DNA from: Sphagnum compactum | Lineage: Eukaryota; Bryophyta; Sphagnopsida; Sphagnales | DNA length: 64,000 bases | Direction of reading: 5' to 3' | Assembly: GCA_965153455.1 (NCBI GenBank) | Contig: OZ234495.1 | Coordinates: 14,380,875 to 14,444,874 of the forward strand | In this document: piece by piece, positions 59,446 through 64,000 of the stretch | Numbering within the stretch: the first letter of the stretch is position 1 | Layout: each line of letters starts with the position of its first letter | Program-made: the position numbers and the translations under genes | Notes under the pieces: generated by a model | Databases searched by the model: none | Told to the model about the DNA's origin: nothing | What the model saw: only the letters and a program-made list of their open reading frames with translations

Positions 59446-60695
59446 TCATTTTGCTTCTTCGGCTTTGGAGGCAACAGTATCAGCAGTGTGTTGAGCAGTG
59501 TTGGCAGCGGAGGTTTTGGCTTGAGCAGCTTGATTTTGAGCAGTTGCAGCAGTGTCTTGAGTAGTGTTGGCAGCGGAGGTTTTGGCTTGAGCAGCTTGAT
59601 CTTGAGCAGTTGCAGCAGCGTTGTTGGCTTTACCGATCAGGGACTCCTTCACACCCCATAGCGTATCCCCCACAGATTGTAGTAAACTCTTCCCTTGTTG
59701 GGTACCGGTTTGAGCTGCGTTCGCGGTTGCATCTTTAGCTCCTGCTGCTTTATCAGCTGCAACATTCGTTGTATCCTGTGCGCTTTGAGAAAGCTGGCTT
59801 GCTTTCTGTGTAGCTATGTCTTTTGCTTGGTTACTCTTGTCTACAGCTGTGCCGTATGCTGCTTGCGCAGTTTGGGTAGCGTAATCTTTCGCATCTGAAG
59901 TCTTCTGTCCAGCAGTTTGGTATGCGTCGGAAGCGGTCTTCAGTGTTGTGTCTTTGGCAGCTAGGGTTTGATTCACTGCTGTATTGTAAGCTCCAGTGAC
60001 AGTATCAGCTGTGGTTTTGTACGCAGATTGCGCGTTTTGTACAGCTGCATCCTTGGTTGCAGTCAGCTGCTGTGTAGTAGCGTCCGTTGTGTCCTGCGCC
60101 TTCTGTGCAGCGGTGTTGTAGGTGTCGGTAACGCTTTGCACTGTCGAATCCTTCCAAGCCGTGGCTTGATCCACCAATGACTGCACGTAACCCTTTGTCT
60201 GCTCTGTTCCTTGGTTCGCCTTCTGCTGTGCCGTCAAGGACAGATTGTTCAAAGCCTCCTGTGTTTCACCGATCTTCTGCCCTGTGAGATCTCCCGCTTG
60301 CTTTGTCGTCGAAGAGGTGGTGTTCTTTGCAGCACCGGCCTTGTCACTGGCTGTCTGTGCTGCCTGTTGCCCATAGCCCTGCACTGCTGCAGCTCCTTCC
60401 GAGACTTTGGACTTGGCAACATCGTAAGCATCACTGGCCGTGTTTGCAGCAGTGGAAACCAAATCGTTACCCGTATCCTTCGCACTGTCCACTCCCTTCT
60501 GCACTTGCTCCGCACTGCCGATCGATCATAAAACAACACCAAATCTCAGCACCAAAACCACAAAAATCTACAGAACAGACAGACATCATCATCACGAAGA
60601 CACACATCCCAACTCAAACAAAATCAATCCCAGCTACCAGAGAAGAAAAAACAAATTTCTTACCTTGGGGTGGAAGCTTGATTCTGACTAGCCAT
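59446..60695 (-). CDS. late embryogenesis abundant protein, LEA_4 / group 3
   Basis: A desiccation-protection protein of 366 aa, intrinsically disordered and forming amphipathic helices on drying. Exon 1 (60695-60664) encodes MASQNQASTP plus two bases. A 149 bp intron (GTAAGA...CGGCAG) follows. Exon 2 (60514-59446) continues SAEQVQKGVDSAKDTGNDLV. The protein is built of degenerate 11-residue repeats rich in Ala, Thr, Gln, Lys and Asp, such as TASDAYDVAKS, TAAQKAQDTTD and QAKDIATQKAS. It has two Trp, no Cys that I can see, and no signal peptide, so it is probably cytosolic. Near the C-terminus a 22-residue block (ATAQ-QAAQAKTSAANT-Q-TA) is duplicated, visible in DNA as a 66 bp tandem repeat, exactly two 11-mers. 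The upstream TATA, RY and ABRE motifs fit ABA- and seed-regulated expression. Confidence 0.94.
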
Positions 60696-60977
60696 ATCTT
60701 CTTCTTAGCACAAACCCTAAATCCCTGCTGCTGCTATGGATCAAATTACTTCAAAGAAACAGTGCCAAAGTAGGAGTATTTGGACGAAAGAATGATTGAA
60801 TCTCGCAAGTTAAAAATTCTCTTTCAGAATCAAATGAAATAAGAAAGAAAGCTGAGAACAACTGGTGGTCTCTGATGAAATCTTTCACTGCAAGTTTTGG
60901 TCCAAGATTGCAATGTCGCTTGTATGAAATCAGGGGAGAGATGTAAATGAAGCGGAGATGCAGATGAGAGACGCGAG

Positions 60978-60994
60978 CTTCATATAGTTGCATG
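60978..60994 (-). promoter_or_regulatory. TATA box and RY motif of the LEA promoter
   Basis: On the minus strand CTATATGAAG (60987-60978) is a good TATA box about 285 bp upstream of the LEA start codon. Immediately upstream is CATGCA (60994-60989), the core RY element bound by B3 factors of the ABI3/FUS3 class in seeds. The assignment is by motif and position only. Confidence 0.6.
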
Positions 60995-61103
60995 CGAAGA
61001 AGAGAGAGAGCGAAAAGTGTCGTCCCGTCAGCGATCCACGTATCCTGAATTGGCTCTACTTTAGCTGAGCTGCTTCATGTTGCTAATACGGCGCGAACCT
61101 GCG

Positions 61104-61126
61104 ACACGTGGTAGGTAACACGTGGC
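61104..61126 (-). promoter_or_regulatory. paired ABRE / G-box elements of the LEA promoter
   Basis: ACACGTGG (61104-61111) and ACACGTGGC (61118-61126) are two CACGTG G-boxes 14 bp apart, about 120-140 bp upstream of the TATA box. Paired ABREs bound by ABF/AREB bZIP factors typically give abscisic-acid induction. A weaker CCACGTAT lies at about 61036. Confidence 0.7.
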
Positions 61127-61149
61127 GGCAGGGCGTTTTTTCTAAATAA

Positions 61150-61690
61150 TAAAATTTGCGCTGTTTGCTCAAATGGCGAATCTGAGTGATTTTTTCTTTT
61201 TTGGTGGCTAATTTTCGCCATTTTGTGAGAAAGAACATTCTGTCACAAATCCCTTTTCTGGTAAAACAAATCAACAAAAAAAGAAAATAAATAAAAATCA
61301 GTATTCAAACTAAATAGCCACAATTGACTACTATATGAATATTTTCTACTTTTATATTTTTAATATCCCCAAATTTGGCTAAATATGATCGACCACTTGA
61401 GAAGCATCACGAAACTGAAAATAATAATAATAATAATAATAAATGGTGGCCACCATCCATAAGTATATTTAGCCAAAAATTTGGCGAATCTCAAAATATG
61501 GAAGTAGAAAATCTTAAACACCCTTTCAAATTGTTGGCGATCCTCTTTTTGGTAAAAAATTTAAAAACCCGTTTTTTTTTACTACCAATTTCATTTTCCA
61601 AAAAACAGAGAATTTCCAACAGAAAAAACTATATATATTATATATATATATCTTCTGCAAAATGGCGAAAATCTGCCACCAAAAAAAAAT
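61150..61690. repeat. GGCGA / TAGCCAAATTTGGCTA repeat upstream of the LEA gene
   Basis: Contains AAATGGCGAATCT, TTTTCGCCATTTTGTGA, CAAATTTGGCTAAATA, CATCCATAAGTATATTTAGCCA, ATTTGGCGAATCTC and AAATGGCGAAAATCTGCC. These are in inverted and direct arrangement, as in 45855-46520. It starts about 40 bp beyond the ABRE pair, so an insertion probably sits just outside the proximal LEA promoter. An (AAT)n run interrupts it at about 61420-61442. Confidence 0.6.
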
Positions 61691-61749
61691 TTTAAAAATC
61701 ACTACGTGGCAGTTTTAGGTACCTACTACCCTAGTAGAATAAATGAAAG

Positions 61750-61960
61750 TCTAGTAATGCAGCTGTCAAATGATGAGAGGTCAGCTGTGATAACGTGGAT
61801 AAACTGGGATGACAGTACAGTTGTCGCTCTGGGAGTGGTAGGACTGTACAGACCCGAATTAAAATACGGTACAGTTGTCGAACTGTGACTGGGTGGGCTT
61901 TGGAAAGCCGTAGATAATTTGGACTACACTACAGTACAGTACAGTTGTCGCCTACGATTG
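61750..61960. repeat. three GTACAGTTGTCG motif copies
   Basis: GTACAGTTGTCG occurs near 61817, 61871 and 61939, the last preceded by overlapping ACAGTACAGTACAG. Spacing is about 55-70 bp. The class is unknown. Confidence 0.6.
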
Positions 61961-62030
61961 GCCGCCTCCTATACCACATACACTTTTAGGCCCCTCTTTA
62001 GATGGGGAGTCCAGAGTAGTCCAGGCTACA

Positions 62031-62523
62031 GAGAAGTTTAGCCTCAATTTGCCACTTTTTGGTCCTCCTCCACCCTCATCTAAAAGGCCATGGGTCCAAT
62101 TTTATGGCTCTCATCCAATAGGATTGCTCTATTTCATTGGGACCCTGGACCTTGGATCCTCCTCTAAAGTGGCCCTTTTTTAGGCCCCCCTCTAGATGGG
62201 CTCCAGGGTCGAAATTCCTAAGAGTCAGTTTGGATTCATTTGAAGCCAATTGAATCCTTAGCTTGGACCCTAGCTTGCATGTCTTGGTTGTTAGAATCAC
62301 GAGCTCTCATTTTTAGGCTTTTTAAGTCTTTTGGGGGGGGTGGTGTTCTAACCGATTGATTTTCCCTTCAAAATGGTGCTATGTAAGTTTAGCCTCAATT
62401 TGCCACTTTTTCGGTCTTGGATCCTCATCTAATGGCCATGGGTACAATATACGGCTCTCATCCAATAGGATTGCTCTATTTCATGGGACCTTGGAGCTTG
62501 GACCTTCATCTAAAGTGGCCCTT
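62031..62523. repeat. direct repeat pair, about 145 bp each
   Basis: 62031-62177 and 62385-62523 share AAGTTTAGCCTCAATTTGCC, GGCTCTCATCCAATAGGATT, GCTCTATTTCAT and CATCTAAAGTGGCCC-type ends, with several small differences. The intervening 200 bp is partly related at its left edge. They could be ends of an old retroelement or a local duplication. Confidence 0.75.
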
Positions 62524-62714
62524 AAGTTTACTATTAGTAGGGTACCGTATGCCTAAAATTGGCCCCTTACAATATACTTCAGTAGGGTACCCTTAAAGGT
62601 CCAGAGAGGTGGGGAACTAGGATGAGGCTCTTCACCCAAGACCAGTACTACATTTCTGGAAACGCACCCCCACCACCCAAGTGTTTTTTTTTGGGGTTTT
62701 GGCAAAAACAAAAT

Positions 62715-62742
62715 TCCTAAACCCTAAACCCTAAACCCTAAA
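62715..62742. repeat. interstitial plant telomere repeat (CCCTAAA)n
   Basis: Nearly four units of CCCTAAA, the plant telomere sequence, with no subtelomeric context. Short stretches like this are common as telo-box-like or repair-derived insertions. Confidence 0.9.
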
Positions 62743-62759
62743 TTTCACACTGACCAACA

Positions 62760-64000
62760 AAAAAAAAAAAAAGGTAAGGTTTTGTGACCAGTGTAAAAAA
62801 GACTTTTTTGGAACATACATATTGAGGTACCGTGTTTCAGCTTTTCATATTTTGATGAATAGTTTCATATTCAAACTAGTGAGGCTTGAAAATTGTTGCA
62901 ATATCAGCTTTTGAATAAAAACTTTAGTACCTTCTACTAGAACAAAGTTCTTCATTCATTCCGAGTTCGAAAGAGTCTTCTTCTTGGCACCATGTGGAAC
63001 TTTGAAACAGTCACGAACAAGGTGCATTGCCATGAATTCCATTCACCCCACTACTACTCTTTTGAACTCATTTTACTGCAGTCAAATTAGCGGGTGTGCA
63101 TTTCCATGTCTTCTCAACTCTAAACTGGAGTGTCCCTGCCACCTGACAGTTTCGGAGCGCAAAATTAAGACCAAAAACAGAAACAACGGGAAGGCTCAGT
63201 CATAGTACTGGCTAGCAACAGACCACAACACACGGACAAGACAAAAAACAGACCAACAGAAATGGAAAAGCAGAACTTTAAAGGAAAGGGCAGCAGGGAA
63301 CAAACAAAGAACAAGTGAGCTTACATGAAGCTCCCCACTTACAAGACTCTAAACAAAATCATTCTGCAAACTCCAAAAGCTGAAATTCCAAAGGGGAATT
63401 GTTCTTTATCAAGCAACCCTCTAATTCTCTTTAGAAGAAATATTAAAGGGTAGCCTTCAACCTTCAGAAGGACAATAAGACTGACCATGTGAAAGACAAA
63501 AGCTTATTAAAACTACAAAGCCTCAAGAACCTGTAAAATTGACTATTGATAACCCCCAGCTTCACAGTAATTGAGATATTGGAATGAACATCAGGCATTC
63601 TAATCATTTCAATACCTGCATACTCTGGTTGAGAGGGTTCGTCAAAAATGTCACAACAGGATAAACCTTGAGGACTCCATCTCACAGCAAGATCCAAGAA
63701 ATTACAAGAAAAGCCTTTAGACATACAATTCAACTCACAAGATGTTTTTGGGTATATGCTGCCCTCACAAACAAAACAGAAAATGTGGCCTTGATGAATG
63801 GAATACAAATTGGCATTTGAGATGTGACCAGAACAAGGAGCTGAATCTTCCCTTCAGCAAGGGGGTAAACGCTAGCCTAGAATAACAGGCAAACTGAAAT
63901 TGTATTTGGAAGCAGGAACAAAAGAATTCCCCCAACCCAAGTCACATCCCAATATTGAATCAAACATACAGTCAGAATCTGCAGTCTACCATTACAGGGT
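62760..64000. other. right-end sequence, possible 3' UTR of a gene beyond the window
   Basis: Composition from about 62950 onward is balanced, like transcribed plant sequence, yet no domain is recognisable. The 114-codon minus-strand frame at 63464-63808 has no known motif and is Cys/Ser-rich. It might be the 3' UTR or last exon of a minus-strand gene entering from the right. Confidence 0.3.

Noticed and set aside
60303-60773. 156-codon plus-strand frame opposite the LEA gene
   Set aside because: It is the antisense shadow of the LEA exon 2, intron and exon 1, with no independent motif.
62715-62742. Chromosome end indicated by CCCTAAA repeats
   Set aside because: Only about four units, inside ordinary intergenic DNA. 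A telomere would have long arrays.
63464-63808. 114-codon minus-strand frame as a gene
   Set aside because: No family recognised, and the surrounding sequence looks like UTR. It is kept only as part of the right-end region note.

Overview
This is a nuclear window from a plant with a large, repeat-rich genome. The evidence is widely spaced genes with short GT-AG introns, a seed-type LEA gene, a plant patatin of the pPLAIII type, plant hAT, Copia and LINE remnants, and long AT-rich stretches with many decayed repeats. Gene density is about one per 15-20 kb and nearly all transposons are heavily mutated. That resembles a gymnosperm (perhaps a conifer or relative) more than a compact angiosperm. 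I cannot name the species from sequence alone.

Three genes can be resolved to splice-site level, all on the minus strand. The first is a two-exon patatin-like phospholipase (5106-6730, 447 aa). The second is a seven-exon single-domain DJ-1/PfpI protein of the Hsp31/glyoxalase III kind (43116-45652, 226 aa). The third is a two-exon LEA_4 (group 3) protein (59446-60695, 366 aa), with TATA, RY and paired ABRE/G-box motifs upstream. Two partial candidates remain. One is an orphan first exon of the plant alkaline phytoceramidase-like family (57208-57317, +). The other is a possible membrane-anchor exon leaving the left edge (26-178, -).

The rest is mobile-element territory. At 11.6-16.4 kb lies a decayed L1-type LINE (+) with a lost YADD box. 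At 18.4-23.2 kb lie two elements of one long-inverted-repeat DNA transposon family with TA target duplications, and a small CACTA-type MITE with an ATG duplication. At 36.1-42.2 kb a hAT transposase pseudogene (+) is interrupted by about 3.7 kb of unrelated sequence. At 46.6, 47.5 and 56.7 kb are three members of another MITE family. At 48.0-48.8 kb is a hierarchical short-period AATAGCC array. It abuts a truncated Copia element (48.8-53.4 kb, -), which itself carries a roughly 0.6 kb insert. At 55.0-56.3 kb (-) is the C-terminal part of a LINE with a restriction-like endonuclease.

Tandem duplication is a recurring theme. Local 25-280 bp duplications occur at many sites, and one of them copies the last patatin exon into its own 3' flank. 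A repeat built around TAGCCAAATTTGGCTA and GGCGA motifs lies directly upstream of both the DJ-1 gene and the LEA gene. No CRISPR, rRNA or operon-type feature was seen, and no clearly new multi-gene system is evident. The most unusual items are the modular array at 48 kb, the pPLAIII-like patatin that keeps a canonical G-x-S-x-G, the RLE-type LINE, and the paired promoter repeats.
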